Source: Curtobacterium flaccumfaciens UCD-AKU (GTDB lineage: Bacteria; Actinomycetota; Actinomycetes; Actinomycetales; Microbacteriaceae). Taken from it: 64,000 nucleotides of DNA. The notes below the pieces were generated by a model that did not search any database, had not been told where the DNA came from, and worked only from the letters and a program-made list of their open reading frames with translations. The stretch covers positions 1-64,000 of the forward strand of contig NZ_KB714609.1 of assembly GCF_000349565.1 (NCBI RefSeq), in the 5' to 3' direction. Position 1 is the first letter of the stretch; every line of letters starts with the position of its first letter. The translations under genes were made by a program, and so were the position numbers. Of this stretch, positions 53,117 through 62,177 are shown one piece after another.

Positions 53117-54010
53117 TCAGAGCACGGGCGCGGACGACGCGAACACGCGCTCGTCGAGTGCCGCGGCGACGCGGTCGGCCGCCGCCGCCAGGCGTTCCCC
53201 GACGTCCCCCGCCACGGCGAGCGCGGACTCCTCGGGGATCGCGTCGAGCAGCGCGCGGACCTCGTCGAACGCGGCGACCTCGTCCGCGACGCAGGACGGG
53301 GCGACGTCGGCCAGGCACTCGGCCGCGCGGTGCACCGTGAAGCGCAACGACCGCGGGCTGTGCACGTCGAGGAGCAGGAAGGCTGCGGCGTCGGACGGCA
53401 CCGGCGCGTGGTCACGGCCGCGCAGGAACGCTTCGCCCGCACCGCACGCCCGGAGCGCCGCCGTCCACGAGGTGACCGAGTCCGGTTCGAGCAGCCGGGA
53501 CGCCAGGAGCCGTGCCGTGGAGGCGCAGCGGGTCAGTGACCGACCGAGGGTGAAGAACTCCCACACCTCATCCCGGCTGGCATCCCCCTCGACGACCCCG
53601 ATGGCCAGGGCACTGCGCTCCCGCACCCAGCCCAGGAACTCGTGCGCGCGGTCGGGGGCGATCTTCCGGGGCATCCGCGACCGCGTGACGTCGAGGCAGT
53701 CCCAGAGCTCGCTCGAGACGACCTCGCGGGCACGGCGTGCGTGGTCGCGGGCGACGGCGACGGCGACGGCGATGGACGCGGGTTCGTGCCGGTCGAGTGC
53801 CAGGGCGTCGACGGTGGCGGCGCGGTCCGGGTCGTTCGCGGGGCCCGTGGTGCCGATGATGCTACGGAGCTCGGTGGACACGAGCCGGTCGTCGTCGAGG
53901 GTGCCTGGTTCCCGGCGGGCAACGTAGACGTCGAGCAACCGTGCGACGACGTCGGTGCGCTCCACCGCGCTCCCCACGTGGAAGACGTTCCCCGCGAGGC
54001 GGCTCAGCAC
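53117..54010 (-). CDS. Alpha-E domain-containing protein (DUF403)
   Basis: 297 aa, all-helical. LAGNVFHVGSAVERTDVVAR near the start is the alpha-E hallmark, and ARDHARRAREVVSSELWDCL near residue 88 with FFTLGRSLTRCASTARLL near 152 complete the pattern. These proteins usually sit next to a circularly permuted ATP-grasp protein and a transglutaminase; neither is here. GTG start with AGGAG upstream. Role unknown, possibly peptide modification. Confidence 0.85.
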   Translation of the reverse strand: MLSRLAGNVFHVGSAVERTDVVARLLDVYVARREPGTLDDDRLVSTELRSIIGTTGPANDPDRAATVDALALDRHEPASIAVAVAVARDHARRAREVVSSELWDCLDVTRSRMPRKIAPDRAHEFLGWVRERSALAIGVVEGDASRDEVWEFFTLGRSLTRCASTARLLASRLLEPDSVTSWTAALRACGAGEAFLRGRDHAPVPSDAAAFLLLDVHSPRSLRFTVHRAAECLADVAPSCVADEVAAFDEVRALLDAIPEESALAVAGDVGERLAAAADRVAAALDERVFASSAPVL

Positions 54011-54105
54011 GGCTGCTCCTGCATGTCGAGAACCTAACGAGCCGGCGTTGCCGGGGTGTTACGGAACCGCGTCACGGGTGTTGCAGGTGTCCCCTCTCCA
54101 CGCTC

Positions 54106-54135
54106 GCTAGACAATCTAACTAGAGCGTCTAGCAT
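54106..54135 (+). promoter_or_regulatory. Promoter with MarR-type operator
   Basis: GCTAGAC (54106-54112) and GTCTAGC (54127-54133) are a perfect inverted repeat. They overlap TAGACA (54108-54113) and TAGCAT (54130-54135), a -35/-10 pair with 16-nt spacing. The MarR ATG follows 6 nt later, so the mRNA is probably leaderless and autorepressed. Confidence 0.6.
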
Positions 54136-54141
54136 TGGTGC

Positions 54142-54660
54142 ATGACGTCCGAGGTGATGACCAGCACCGCGGGGTACTGGTACGAGGACTCCGCGGTCTC
54201 CGCCGTGGACGTCCTCAACGCCCTGCGGCGGTACCGGACGGCCGAGAGCGCAGCGCAGCGCCGTGCGCGTGAAGCACTCGGGATCGGCGAGAACGCGCTG
54301 CTGGCGATCCGGTTCCTGATCGACGCCGAGCACGACGGCCGCACCGTCAACGCGAAGGACCTCGCCGAACGGCTCGAGATCACCGCGGCGTCGACGTCAG
54401 CGCTCGTCGACCGGCTCGTCCGCAGCGGTCACGTCGAACGGCACGCCGACCCGAACGACCGCCGTGGCGTGATCCTCACCGCCACCGGCACCTCGATGCG
54501 GCACGCGCTGCGCGTCATCGAGGAGCTCGACGCCCGCGCGCTCGAGGTCACCGAGCACCTGCCGAGCAACGAGATGGCCGTCGTCGTGGACTTCCTGGAC
54601 GAGATGGTCCGGGTCGTGGACGAACTCGACGTCACGCCCGACCACTCCCGTCGCGCGTAA
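54142..54660 (+). CDS. MarR-family transcriptional regulator
   Basis: 172 aa. LLAIRFLIDAEHDGRTVNAK, then the recognition helix ITAASTSALVDRLVRSGHVE, and the wing HADPNDRRGVILTATG. It stands beside a 67-aa gene with 10 bp spacing. The operator-like GCTAGAC repeat upstream suggests autoregulation. Ligand unknown. Confidence 0.88.
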   Translation: MTSEVMTSTAGYWYEDSAVSAVDVLNALRRYRTAESAAQRRAREALGIGENALLAIRFLIDAEHDGRTVNAKDLAERLEITAASTSALVDRLVRSGHVERHADPNDRRGVILTATGTSMRHALRVIEELDARALEVTEHLPSNEMAVVVDFLDEMVRVVDELDVTPDHSRRA

Positions 54661-54670
54661 CCTGGCCCAC

Positions 54671-54874
54671 ATGGACCCTCGTGGCGAGCACCACCCCGAG
54701 GACGACATGCCGTTCGCCGAGCTCGACTCGCGCGCCCGTGCCGACGCCGCACTCCGGCGGATCCAGGCCGGCTCCGATCCGGCACGCGAAGCCTTCGACC
54801 TCGCCAACACCATGAACGACGAGGCCGTGGGGCGGCTCACGAAACGTCTGCGGCAGTTGTTCCGGCGGGGTTGA
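54671..54874 (+). CDS. Small hypothetical protein (67 aa)
   Basis: ATG follows TAACCT (54657-54662, overlapping the MarR stop) by 8 nt, so it may have its own leaderless mRNA. The acidic N-terminus and helical body (RARADAALRRIQAGSD) end in a basic tail RLTKRLRQLFRRG. The stop lies in a tandem 14-bp repeat. No family known. Confidence 0.5.
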   Translation: MDPRGEHHPEDDMPFAELDSRARADAALRRIQAGSDPAREAFDLANTMNDEAVGRLTKRLRQLFRRG

Positions 54875-54903
54875 TCCGACGGGGTTGATCCGGCGGGGTT
54901 GAT
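54862..54903. repeat. Three tandem 14-bp repeats
   Basis: CCGGCGGGGTTGAT, CCGACGGGGTTGAT, CCGGCGGGGTTGAT, in a row. The first contains the stop codon of the 67-aa gene, so repeat-number changes would not alter the protein. Probably slippage. Confidence 0.85.
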
Positions 54904-54950
54904 CCTCGCCGGCTGACCGATCGGTCGTTCCACCTGCGCGCGTCTGTGCC

Positions 54951-55799
54951 TCAGAACGCGGTGCCGACCGCGGCGATGTCGTCACCCCCGTGCCCGGCCG
55001 CACTGGCGTCGGCGTACACGCGCCCGAGCGCCTCGAGCAGCGTCGTCGACACCCCTGCGGTCCGGGCGGCGTCGGTGATGAGTCCGATGTCCTTCCGCAG
55101 CCCGTCGAGAGCGAACTGCGCGGGGAACTCCCGAGCGATCATCGCGGCACCCTTGGTGTGGGCGTAGGCGGAGTCACTCGCGCTGCCCTCGATGGCCTGC
55201 AGGAAGAGCGCAGGGTCGAGGCCCAGGGCAGCCGCCAGGGACAGGGACTGCCCGGTCGCCGCGGTGATCGAGGCGATCCAGGCGTTCGCGGCGAGCTTGA
55301 GCGCGGTGCCGTCGCCCACGTGGTCGCCAGCGCGGACGGTCTTCGCACCGATCGCGTCGAGCACGGGATCGACACGGTCGAGCAGGTCCGCCGGGCCGGC
55401 CGCGAGCATCGTCAGCTTGCCCTGCTCGGCGGGGGCCTTCGTGCCGAGCATCATCGCCTCGACCAGGGTGATGCCGTACTTCTCCCCCAGCTGCACGACC
55501 GTCGCGGTGCCGTCGACCCCGATCGTCGAGGCCTGCACCCACACGGCGTCGGTCGGGGCCTCACCGGCGGCCTGCTCGAGGACGTCGACGACCGCGTCGG
55601 TGTCGAACAGGGTGAGCAGGACGACCTCGGCGTGCTCGACGGCACTGCCCGGGTCGGTCGCCACCGTCGCGCCGTGGGCACCGAGGGGTGCGGCCTTGTC
55701 GGCGCTCCGGTTCCAGACCGTGACCTCGTGGCCCTCGCGCAGCAGCGATCCCGCCACGCCGGCACCCATCGCACCCGTCCCCAACACCGTCACTCGCAC
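54951..55799 (-). CDS. NAD(P)-dependent oxidoreductase, 3-hydroxyisobutyrate dehydrogenase family
   Basis: 282 aa. VTVLGTGAMGAGVAGSLLRE is the Rossmann GxGxMG, TIGVDGTATVVQLGEKYGIT is the substrate-site block, AMMLGTKAPAEQGKLTMLAA follows, and GDGTALKLAANAWIASITAA near residue 165 carries the catalytic Lys. The GTG at 55799 has GGAG 7 nt upstream. Substrate is a beta-hydroxyacid or imine; not further defined. Confidence 0.88.
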   Translation of the reverse strand: MRVTVLGTGAMGAGVAGSLLREGHEVTVWNRSADKAAPLGAHGATVATDPGSAVEHAEVVLLTLFDTDAVVDVLEQAAGEAPTDAVWVQASTIGVDGTATVVQLGEKYGITLVEAMMLGTKAPAEQGKLTMLAAGPADLLDRVDPVLDAIGAKTVRAGDHVGDGTALKLAANAWIASITAATGQSLSLAAALGLDPALFLQAIEGSASDSAYAHTKGAAMIAREFPAQFALDGLRKDIGLITDAARTAGVSTTLLEALGRVYADASAAGHGGDDIAAVGTAF

Positions 55800-55860
55800 G
55801 CGCGTCTCCGTCCTGGCGCGACACCGTGCCGCGACCGTCCCGACGCTACGCCCGACGCCG

Positions 55861-56787
55861 TCAGAGGAGCCCGCGAGCCTGCAGCCAGGCGGCGGGGTCG
55901 ATGGGGATGCCGGCCACGATGACCTCGAAGTGCAGGTGGGCGCCGGTCGAGACACCCGTGTTGCCGACGGCCCCGAGGCGGTCCCCCGCGCCGAGGACCT
56001 GGCCGCGTCGGACGTCGATCGCCGACAGGTGCCCGTACCGGGTCGCCGTGCCGTCGGCGTGCTGCAGGAGGACCTGGTTGCCGTAGCCGCCGAGGGCTCC
56101 CGCGGAGACGACCCGGCCGGGCAGTGCGGCGACGACCGGGGTGCCGATGGGCGCGGCGAAGTCGACACCCTGGTGGTTCGACGAGCAGGCCGCGCAACCG
56201 GCGACCCAGCGGCGGCCGAAGCCGCCCGCGTCCGGGACCGAACCGATCGTGGGACGGACGGCACCCCCGGTGGGGTCCGGTCCACCCGGCACCCGGAGCG
56301 CCGCGGCAGCACGGCCGACCGAGAAGTCGTCGCGGTCGGCCGCCGGACCAGGGGCGCCGTCGGCGACGAAGTGCTGCATGCCGACCACCGCCGACGTCGC
56401 TGCCGACGGGGCCGGAGCGGCGACGGCGATCTGCGGCGAGCCGACCGCCACGAACAAGCACGTGACGGCGGTCACCGCCCCGGCGGGCAGGGTCCGTCGG
56501 GCGCGGACCCGGATGGACACGAGGCTGCGAAGACGACGGGCAGGAGCAGCGGTCGGGGCGGGCTGGGTGTTCTGGGTTCTTCGGGTGTTCTGGGTTCTTC
56601 GGGTGTTCTGGGTTCTTCGGGTGGAAGCCGGGGTGACGGGAGGGGACACCGCCACCCCGGCGGCTCGGAGGGTGCCCCGGTGGGCACCGTGTCGTGCACG
56701 GCGCCGTGGGGACACCGTCGGTCGGGCTGCGGCGCGACGCTCGGCACCGCGGGGACGACCGGGCAGGCCGTCGTCGAGGGTCGTCAT
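55861..56787 (-). CDS. M23-family (LytM) peptidase, secreted
   Basis: 308 aa. An Arg-rich N-terminus includes three RRTQNT repeats (18-bp DNA repeat, about 56562-56620). One hydrophobic segment (PAGAVTAVTCLFVAVGS) near residue 110 acts as signal or anchor. The C-terminal M23 domain has HQGVDFAAPIGTPVVAALPG near 205 with the zinc His and Asp, and STGAHLHFEVIVAG near 280 with HxH. It cleaves peptidoglycan cross-bridges or is a division factor. It lies 19 bp after the 114-aa gene and is probably co-transcribed with it. Confidence 0.82.
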   Translation of the reverse strand: MTTLDDGLPGRPRGAERRAAARPTVSPRRRARHGAHRGTLRAAGVAVSPPVTPASTRRTQNTRRTQNTRRTQNTQPAPTAAPARRLRSLVSIRVRARRTLPAGAVTAVTCLFVAVGSPQIAVAAPAPSAATSAVVGMQHFVADGAPGPAADRDDFSVGRAAAALRVPGGPDPTGGAVRPTIGSVPDAGGFGRRWVAGCAACSSNHQGVDFAAPIGTPVVAALPGRVVSAGALGGYGNQVLLQHADGTATRYGHLSAIDVRRGQVLGAGDRLGAVGNTGVSTGAHLHFEVIVAGIPIDPAAWLQARGLL

Positions 56788-56806
56788 CGCGCGGGGGCCG
56801 ACCCGG

Positions 56807-57151
56807 TCAGACGCGGACGACGCCGTCGCGGGCGATGCGGTCCAGCTCGCACACGACGGCGTCGACGACCGCACGGGTGATCGCGTCGGCGACGGTCTCG
56901 ACCAGGACGAGGTGCTCAGGGCGGATCGTGACCTCGGTCACCAGGGCCGACGCCACCCGCACCGGGATCTCGTCGATCGCGGCGACGAGTGCCGCCGGGA
57001 CCAGGGTGGAGTCACCCGGACGGACGGGCGCGGACAACGGCGAGGTCGGCACCGGGGTCACGACGGCGCGCGCCGGTACAGGAGTGGTGGACGGAACGTC
57101 GGCCTGATCGCGACGCTGGGCGATGGAGTCGAAGAGCGGGGTGGAGGACAT
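56807..57151 (-). CDS. Hypothetical protein (114 aa)
   Basis: Starts MSSTPLFDSIAQRRDQADVP, has a Pro/Val-rich middle, and ends with a helical part (LVETVADAITRAVVDAVVCE). A good promoter lies 82 bp upstream. It precedes the M23 peptidase gene. No signal peptide, no known family; perhaps a regulator of the peptidase. Confidence 0.55.
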   Translation of the reverse strand: MSSTPLFDSIAQRRDQADVPSTTPVPARAVVTPVPTSPLSAPVRPGDSTLVPAALVAAIDEIPVRVASALVTEVTIRPEHLVLVETVADAITRAVVDAVVCELDRIARDGVVRV

Positions 57152-57205
57152 GCTGCGGACGGTCCGATCTGATCTCGTGGCTGGTCGTTCTCGGGCGACC
57201 GGCGA

Positions 57206-57261
57206 TGGGGACGTGCCGAGCGGCACGCCCCCATTCAACCATCGATATTTCAGATGTGCAA
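57206..57261 (-). promoter_or_regulatory. Promoter and leader hairpin for the M23 operon
   Basis: On the minus strand TTGCAC (57261-57256), 17 nt, TTGAAT (57238-57233) form the promoter. The expected leader then contains a stem GGGG..GTGCC/GGCAC..CCCC at about 57231-57206 before the ATG at 57151. The 75-nt leader is long for this genome, so the hairpin may regulate. Confidence 0.55.
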
Positions 57262-57284
57262 TAGTGACCGGACAGTCGAAGCGC

Positions 57285-58031
57285 TCAGTCGGGATCGACG
57301 GCGGCCGCGGTCGGGTCGTCGGGCTGGAGTGCTCGTCGGACCCGCTCGACGATCGTCGCGGGCGGGTTGTTGTAGGCGTTCGCCGGTTCCTGGCCACTGA
57401 GCTCCTGGATCGCCGCCATCACCGCATCGGTCGCATGACGCCGGGCACGACCGGACGATGCCTCGCCGAAGGACGACAGGTCGATCGGTCGGCCGAACTC
57501 GATCGTCACCCGGGCGAGCTTCGGCAACCGTGACCCGACCGGCTGCACGTCCTCGGTGCCACGCAGCGCGACCGGCACCACAGGGGCACCGCTCGTCAAC
57601 GCCAGCCACGCGACCCCCGTGCGGCCCTTGTAGATCCGGCCGTCGAGCGACCGCGTGCCCTCGGGGTAGATCGCGAACGCCTCGCCCTCCTGCAGCCGTG
57701 CGAGGCCGAGGTCGAGAGCCTGCTGGGCCGCCGCACCCGCACCGCGCTCCACCCCGATCGCGCCGATGCCGCCGAAGAACGCCCGGGACACCGCTCCCTT
57801 GAGGCCGGTCCCCGTGAAGTACTCCTGCTTCGCCAGGAACGACACCTTGCGCGGCGCCATCAACGTGATCGCCGGCGAATCGATGAAGGAGCGGTGGTTG
57901 CTCGCCAGGATCACCGCACCGCGCTTCGGGACGTTCCGACGACCGATGATCTTCGGGCGCCACAGCATCCGGGCGAGCGGGGTCACGACCGCACGGCTGA
58001 GCACCGTGGCGAACTTCGTCGAACCGGACAC
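57285..58031 (-). CDS. 1-acyl-sn-glycerol-3-phosphate acyltransferase (PlsC-like)
   Basis: 248 aa. LASNHRSFIDSPAITL near residue 42 is the NHxxxxD motif, FLAKQEYFTG near 63 and FAIYPEGTRSLDGRIYKGRT near 120 are motifs II and III. Membrane-associated, phosphatidic acid synthesis. I chose the GTG at 58031, with AGGAGG 5-6 nt upstream; the earlier in-frame start has none. It stands alone upstream of the M23 promoter. Confidence 0.9.
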   Translation of the reverse strand: MSGSTKFATVLSRAVVTPLARMLWRPKIIGRRNVPKRGAVILASNHRSFIDSPAITLMAPRKVSFLAKQEYFTGTGLKGAVSRAFFGGIGAIGVERGAGAAAQQALDLGLARLQEGEAFAIYPEGTRSLDGRIYKGRTGVAWLALTSGAPVVPVALRGTEDVQPVGSRLPKLARVTIEFGRPIDLSSFGEASSGRARRHATDAVMAAIQELSGQEPANAYNNPPATIVERVRRALQPDDPTAAAVDPD

Positions 58032-58118
58032 CGGACCTCCTCGTGGTGACGAGCTACCGAGTGTAATGAGGCGCACGGCAGGCACATGCCCGGAACGGCA
58101 TGCAGTGGCGGAAGGGGC

Positions 58119-59987
58119 TCAGTCGGCCGCGGCGACGACGTCGAGGACCGCGCGCCCGTACCGTTCGAGCTTCGCCGCACCGACCCCGGAGATCTCGCCG
58201 AGCTGATCGATGTCGGCCGGACGAACGGCGGAGATGCCCCGGAGCGTCGCGTCGTTGAACACCACGTACGCTGGGACGCCCTGCTCGCGTGCCTGGGCTG
58301 CACGCCAGGCACGCAGGGCCTCGAACAGGCCGACGGCTTCCTGCGGCATGTCGGTGACGACCGTCCGTCGGCTGCTGCGGCCGGCCCGCGGCGCCTTGAC
58401 CGGGTCGCGACGCATGCGCACCTGCACCTTGCCGGTCAGGACGTCGGCGCTGGTGGGGCTGAGGACGACCGTGCCGAAGCCGTCGCCCGACACCGCGGCG
58501 TAGCCCTGGGCCAGCACCTGCCGTGCGACGGCACGCCACTCGCCCTCGGACAGGTCGGCACCGATGCCGAAGGTCGCCAGCGTGTCGTGTTGGAGTTCCT
58601 GCACGCGGGGCGACCGCTTGCCGATCAGGATGTCGACGAGGTGCGAGACGCCGTACCGCTGGCGGCGCTCACGCTCGAGCCGCACCACGGTGGACAGCAG
58701 CTTCTGCGCGGGGACGGTGCCGTCCCACGACTCCGGCGGCGCGATGCACGTGTCGCAGTTGCCGCACGCCGTGCTCTCCTGCCCGAAGTACGCGAGCAGC
58801 CGCACCCGGCGGCACTCGATCGTCTCGCACAGGCTGAGCATGGCGTCGAGGTGGGCGCTGAGCTGCCGGCGGTGTGCGGCGTCGCCCTCGGACTGGTCGA
58901 TCATCCGCCGCTGCTGCACGACGTCGTTCAGGCCGTACGCGAGCCACGCGGTGGCCGGCAGCCCGTCACGACCCGCACGGCCGGTCTCCTGGTAGTAGCC
59001 CTCGACCGACTTCGGCAGGTCGAGGTGCGCCACGAACCGGACGTCGGGCTTGTCGATGCCCATGCCGAACGCGATCGTCGCCACCATGACGACGCCGTCC
59101 TCGCGCAGGAACGTCGACTGGTTGCGGGCGCGCACCCGGGCGTCGAGGCCCGCGTGGTAGGGCAGGGCGTTGATCCCCTGCTCGGCCAGGGCGGTCGCGG
59201 TGCGCTCCACCGAGTTGCGGGACAGGCAGTACACGATGCCGGCGTCGCCGCTGTGCTCCGTGCGGATGAAGGTGAGCAGCTGCTGCAGCGCGCCGGTCTT
59301 CGGTTCGATGCGGTACTGGATGTTCGGCCGGTCGAAGTCGGCGACGAAGTGTGCCGCGTCGTCGAGGCCGAGCCGTGCGGAGATCTCGCGGTGGGTCTGC
59401 GGCGTCGCGGTGGCGGTCAGGGCGATGCGCGGCACCGTCGGCCACCGCTCGTGCAGGACGCTCAGCTCGAGGTAATCCGGGCGGAAGTCGTGCCCCCACT
59501 GGGCGACGCAGTGTGCTTCGTCGATGGCGAACAGCGAGACGCGCGCGCGGTCGAGGAGCGCACGGGTGGACTCGAGCCGGAGCCGCTCGGGCGCCAGGTA
59601 GAGCATGTCGACCTCGCCCTGCACCACGGCACGCTCGACCCGGGACCGTTCGTCGGGGCCCTGCGTGGAGTTGAGGAACGCGGCCCGGACGCCGTTGGCC
59701 GCCAGGGCGTCGACCTGGTCCTGCATCAGGGCGATCAGCGGCGACACCACGACCCCGACGCCGTCGCGGACGAGCGATGGCACCTGGTAGCAGAGGGACT
59801 TGCCACCACCGGTCGGCATGAGCACGAGGGCGTCACCACCGGCCACCACCTGGTCGATGATGGCCGCCTGCTCACCGCGGAAGTCGTCGTAGCCCCACAC
59901 GCGGTGCAGCACGTCGAGCGCAGCGGCACGGGGTGCGGACACGGCAGCGGGAGCAGGCACGGCAGCGGGCGCGGGCGTGGTGCTCAT
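58119..59987 (-). CDS. recQ: RecQ-type ATP-dependent DNA helicase
   Basis: 622 aa. VWGYDDFRGEQAAIIDQVVA is motif 0; LVLMPTGGGKSLCYQVPS near residue 55 is motif I; AIDEAHCVAQWGHDFRPDY near 147 is DEAH plus aromatic loop; ALTATATPQT near 180 is motif III; GYYQETGRAGRDG near 335 is motif VI. The zinc-binding RQC is LLAYFGQESTACGNCDTC near 398. The HRDC domain is the last 80 residues (LFEALRAWRAAQAREQG). Unwinds recombination intermediates. Leaderless-type ATG (TAGGCT 6 nt upstream). Confidence 0.95.
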   Translation of the reverse strand: MSTTPAPAAVPAPAAVSAPRAAALDVLHRVWGYDDFRGEQAAIIDQVVAGGDALVLMPTGGGKSLCYQVPSLVRDGVGVVVSPLIALMQDQVDALAANGVRAAFLNSTQGPDERSRVERAVVQGEVDMLYLAPERLRLESTRALLDRARVSLFAIDEAHCVAQWGHDFRPDYLELSVLHERWPTVPRIALTATATPQTHREISARLGLDDAAHFVADFDRPNIQYRIEPKTGALQQLLTFIRTEHSGDAGIVYCLSRNSVERTATALAEQGINALPYHAGLDARVRARNQSTFLREDGVVMVATIAFGMGIDKPDVRFVAHLDLPKSVEGYYQETGRAGRDGLPATAWLAYGLNDVVQQRRMIDQSEGDAAHRRQLSAHLDAMLSLCETIECRRVRLLAYFGQESTACGNCDTCIAPPESWDGTVPAQKLLSTVVRLERERRQRYGVSHLVDILIGKRSPRVQELQHDTLATFGIGADLSEGEWRAVARQVLAQGYAAVSGDGFGTVVLSPTSADVLTGKVQVRMRRDPVKAPRAGRSSRRTVVTDMPQEAVGLFEALRAWRAAQAREQGVPAYVVFNDATLRGISAVRPADIDQLGEISGVGAAKLERYGRAVLDVVAAAD

Positions 59988-59996
59988 GCCACGAGC

Positions 59997-61145
59997 CTAC
60001 GGGCGACCGGCGACACCCACCGCACTGTCCACAGCACCGTCCGTGCCGGAGTCGGCACGGTGGTCGGTACCGGCCACGTCGTCGGCGCGGGCCGGCGTGG
60101 TCGCCCAGCCCGTGCCTCCAGGCCGGGTCCAGCGGACGCCGCCCGCCCAGGCCGGGGTCACACCGCGGAACCGGGGCGCCTCGTGCCCGGCGAACCGGCG
60201 GTCCAGCCCCCGCCACCACGCCAGGAACTCGACCATGCCCCAGAACGCGAGCGACGTGACGAGGGTGGTGAGCGTGCCCTGCCAGGTGCCGTTCGCGTCC
60301 GACGAGGTGAGGTCGATCCCGGACCAGCCGGGCGCCTGCAGCACGAAGATCATGATGTTGTTGAACGCGTGCTGCAGGACCGTGGCCTCGAGCCCGCCGG
60401 TCCGCAGGACGATGATCGCCGCGATCAGGCCGAACGAGCCGACGTCGAGGATGCCCCAGACGTTGTAGCCGTTCGGGATGTGCAGCACCGCGAAGACGAC
60501 CGTCGAGACCGCCACGGCGATAATCGTGCCGACGCGACGCGGGATCCACGACGCGACCGTCTGCATGAGGAAGCCGCGGAAGATGTACTCCTCGGCGGCG
60601 CCCTGGAACGGGACGAGCAGGACGACGAGGACGATCGTCAGGGTGAGGGTGCCGAGGGAGACCGTCGACTGGCCGATCGCGTCGTGGTTCCAGGCGAAGC
60701 CGCCGTCGGTCGTGATCATCCCGCCGTCCCAGAACAGGCCGGTCTGGACGACGAACATGACCGCGGCGATGACGAGCGTCGGCAGCAGGCACCATGCCGT
60801 CCAGGCCCACCGGACCCGGAACCGGGTCGACGACAGGATGCCGGCCGGTCCGATCCGCGCGATCTTCACCGCGAGCAGGATGCCCGGCAGCAGGACCACG
60901 AGCGAGACGAGCGACAGGGACAGGATCAGCGGGTCGGTTGGGTCGAGCGCACCACCGGCCAGGTCGTCCTGCAGGTCGATCAGGGCCTGCGGCCCCTGCG
61001 TCGCGCCGATCGGGACGAAGTACGCGACCGCGATGACGATCTGCGACACGACGTACCACCCCACCAGGAACGCGAGGGCGACGAGTGGCCGCCACCACCT
61101 CCACCGTCCGTCGATCCGGGGCAGGCGCTGGTAGGGAACACTCAC
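59997..61145 (-). CDS. CPBP-family intramembrane metalloprotease
   Basis: 382 aa, about eight helices. FQGAAEEYIFRGFLMQTV near residue 190 is the EExxxR motif, FAVLHIPNGYNVWGI near 225 holds the second His, and LQHAFNNIMIFVLQ near 260 the third, as in CAAX prenyl proteases and bacteriocin-processing relatives. The C-terminal 60 residues are low-complexity. GTG at 61145 follows TAGCCT by 7 nt. Substrate unknown. The stop is only 9 bp from the recQ start. Confidence 0.85.
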   Translation of the reverse strand: MSVPYQRLPRIDGRWRWWRPLVALAFLVGWYVVSQIVIAVAYFVPIGATQGPQALIDLQDDLAGGALDPTDPLILSLSLVSLVVLLPGILLAVKIARIGPAGILSSTRFRVRWAWTAWCLLPTLVIAAVMFVVQTGLFWDGGMITTDGGFAWNHDAIGQSTVSLGTLTLTIVLVVLLVPFQGAAEEYIFRGFLMQTVASWIPRRVGTIIAVAVSTVVFAVLHIPNGYNVWGILDVGSFGLIAAIIVLRTGGLEATVLQHAFNNIMIFVLQAPGWSGIDLTSSDANGTWQGTLTTLVTSLAFWGMVEFLAWWRGLDRRFAGHEAPRFRGVTPAWAGGVRWTRPGGTGWATTPARADDVAGTDHRADSGTDGAVDSAVGVAGRP

Positions 61146-61181
61146 GTCCCGCAGGCTACCGGGCCAGGCAGGATGGGAGCC

Positions 61182-62123
61182 GTGCTCACTGTCCTGTTCG
61201 GCCTGTCCGGCGCGGTCGTCTACGGGTTCGCCGACTTCCTGGGCGGACTCGCCTCGCGCCGGGTCCGCCCGGTCGTCGTCACGGCGGTGGCCGCCGCGAT
61301 CGGGATCCTCCCGCTGCTCGTCGGGCTGGTGGTCGTCGGAGGCGTGTTCTCGTGGCCGGCCGTGATCTGGGGTGCGGTCGCGGGGCTCTCCGGCGGCGTC
61401 GGCGTGCTCCTGCTGTACGCGGCACTCGCGATCGGGCCGATGAGCGTGCTCTCCCCCGTCACCGCCGTCTTCGCGGCCGTCGTGCCGGTGCTCGTCGCGG
61501 TGCTGCGCGGCACGGTGCTGTCGCCCGTGGCCACCGGCGCGCTCGTGGTCGCGGTCGTCGCGGTGGTCCTGGTCGCGGTGGTGCGGGACGCCTCGGGCGC
61601 GCGGCTGACCGCCCGGGGCGTGGTCGCCGCCGCCGTCGCCGGGTGCGGCTTCGGCGGGATCGTGCTGGCCTACGACATGACGCCGTCCGACTCGGGCGTC
61701 GCACCCCTCGTGGTCGCGCGGGTGCTGCAGGCGGTGCTGCTGGGTGCGGCGGCGCTCGTCGTCGTGCTCCGGACGGTCGTCGTGCCGCCGCCGGGAGGCC
61801 CGGTGCCCGCTCCGACGTCGGCCCGCCCCGACGGGGCTGCCGCGGCCCCCGGGCGTCGGCCGGGTCGCGCATGGGGTCCACGGCTGCTCGTCACCGTGGC
61901 CGCCTGCGGCGTCTTCGACGCGATGGCGAACGTGTTCATCCAAGCCGGGCTGCACAGCAGCGACGACCCGGCGACCCTGCCCGTCGTGAGCGTGCTGAAC
62001 GCGCTCTACCCGATCGGCACGGTGGTGCTGGCCGGAGTGGTGCTGCGGGAGCGGTTGACCGCGCAGCAGTGGATCGGCATCGTGCTGGCGTTCGTCGCGT
62101 CGGTGGCGCTGGCGCTGGCGTAG
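61182..62123 (+). CDS. EamA/DMT-family transporter
   Basis: 313 aa with ten hydrophobic helices in two repeats (FADFLGGLASRRVRPVVVTA first, LYPIGTVVLAGVVLRERLTA last, with the ERxT end of EamA proteins). A Pro/Ala-rich loop divides the halves. GTG at 61182 follows CAGGAT by 7 nt; the ATG at 61173 lies within that box. Probably exports or takes up a small metabolite. Confidence 0.85.
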   Translation: MLTVLFGLSGAVVYGFADFLGGLASRRVRPVVVTAVAAAIGILPLLVGLVVVGGVFSWPAVIWGAVAGLSGGVGVLLLYAALAIGPMSVLSPVTAVFAAVVPVLVAVLRGTVLSPVATGALVVAVVAVVLVAVVRDASGARLTARGVVAAAVAGCGFGGIVLAYDMTPSDSGVAPLVVARVLQAVLLGAAALVVVLRTVVVPPPGGPVPAPTSARPDGAAAAPGRRPGRAWGPRLLVTVAACGVFDAMANVFIQAGLHSSDDPATLPVVSVLNALYPIGTVVLAGVVLRERLTAQQWIGIVLAFVASVALALA

Positions 62124-62177
62124 CGCGCGGGTCGCGGCGGGGCCGGGCGGGCCGGGCACGGTGCCGAGTCGTTCGAA

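Noticed and set aside
54862-54903. Tandem 14-bp repeats as iterons of a replication origin
   Set aside because: Only three units, overlapping a stop codon, with no AT-rich region or rep gene.
58086-61172. Upstream extension of the EamA frame over recQ and the CPBP gene
   Set aside because: Antisense to two well-defined genes; the transporter domain begins only at about 61180.
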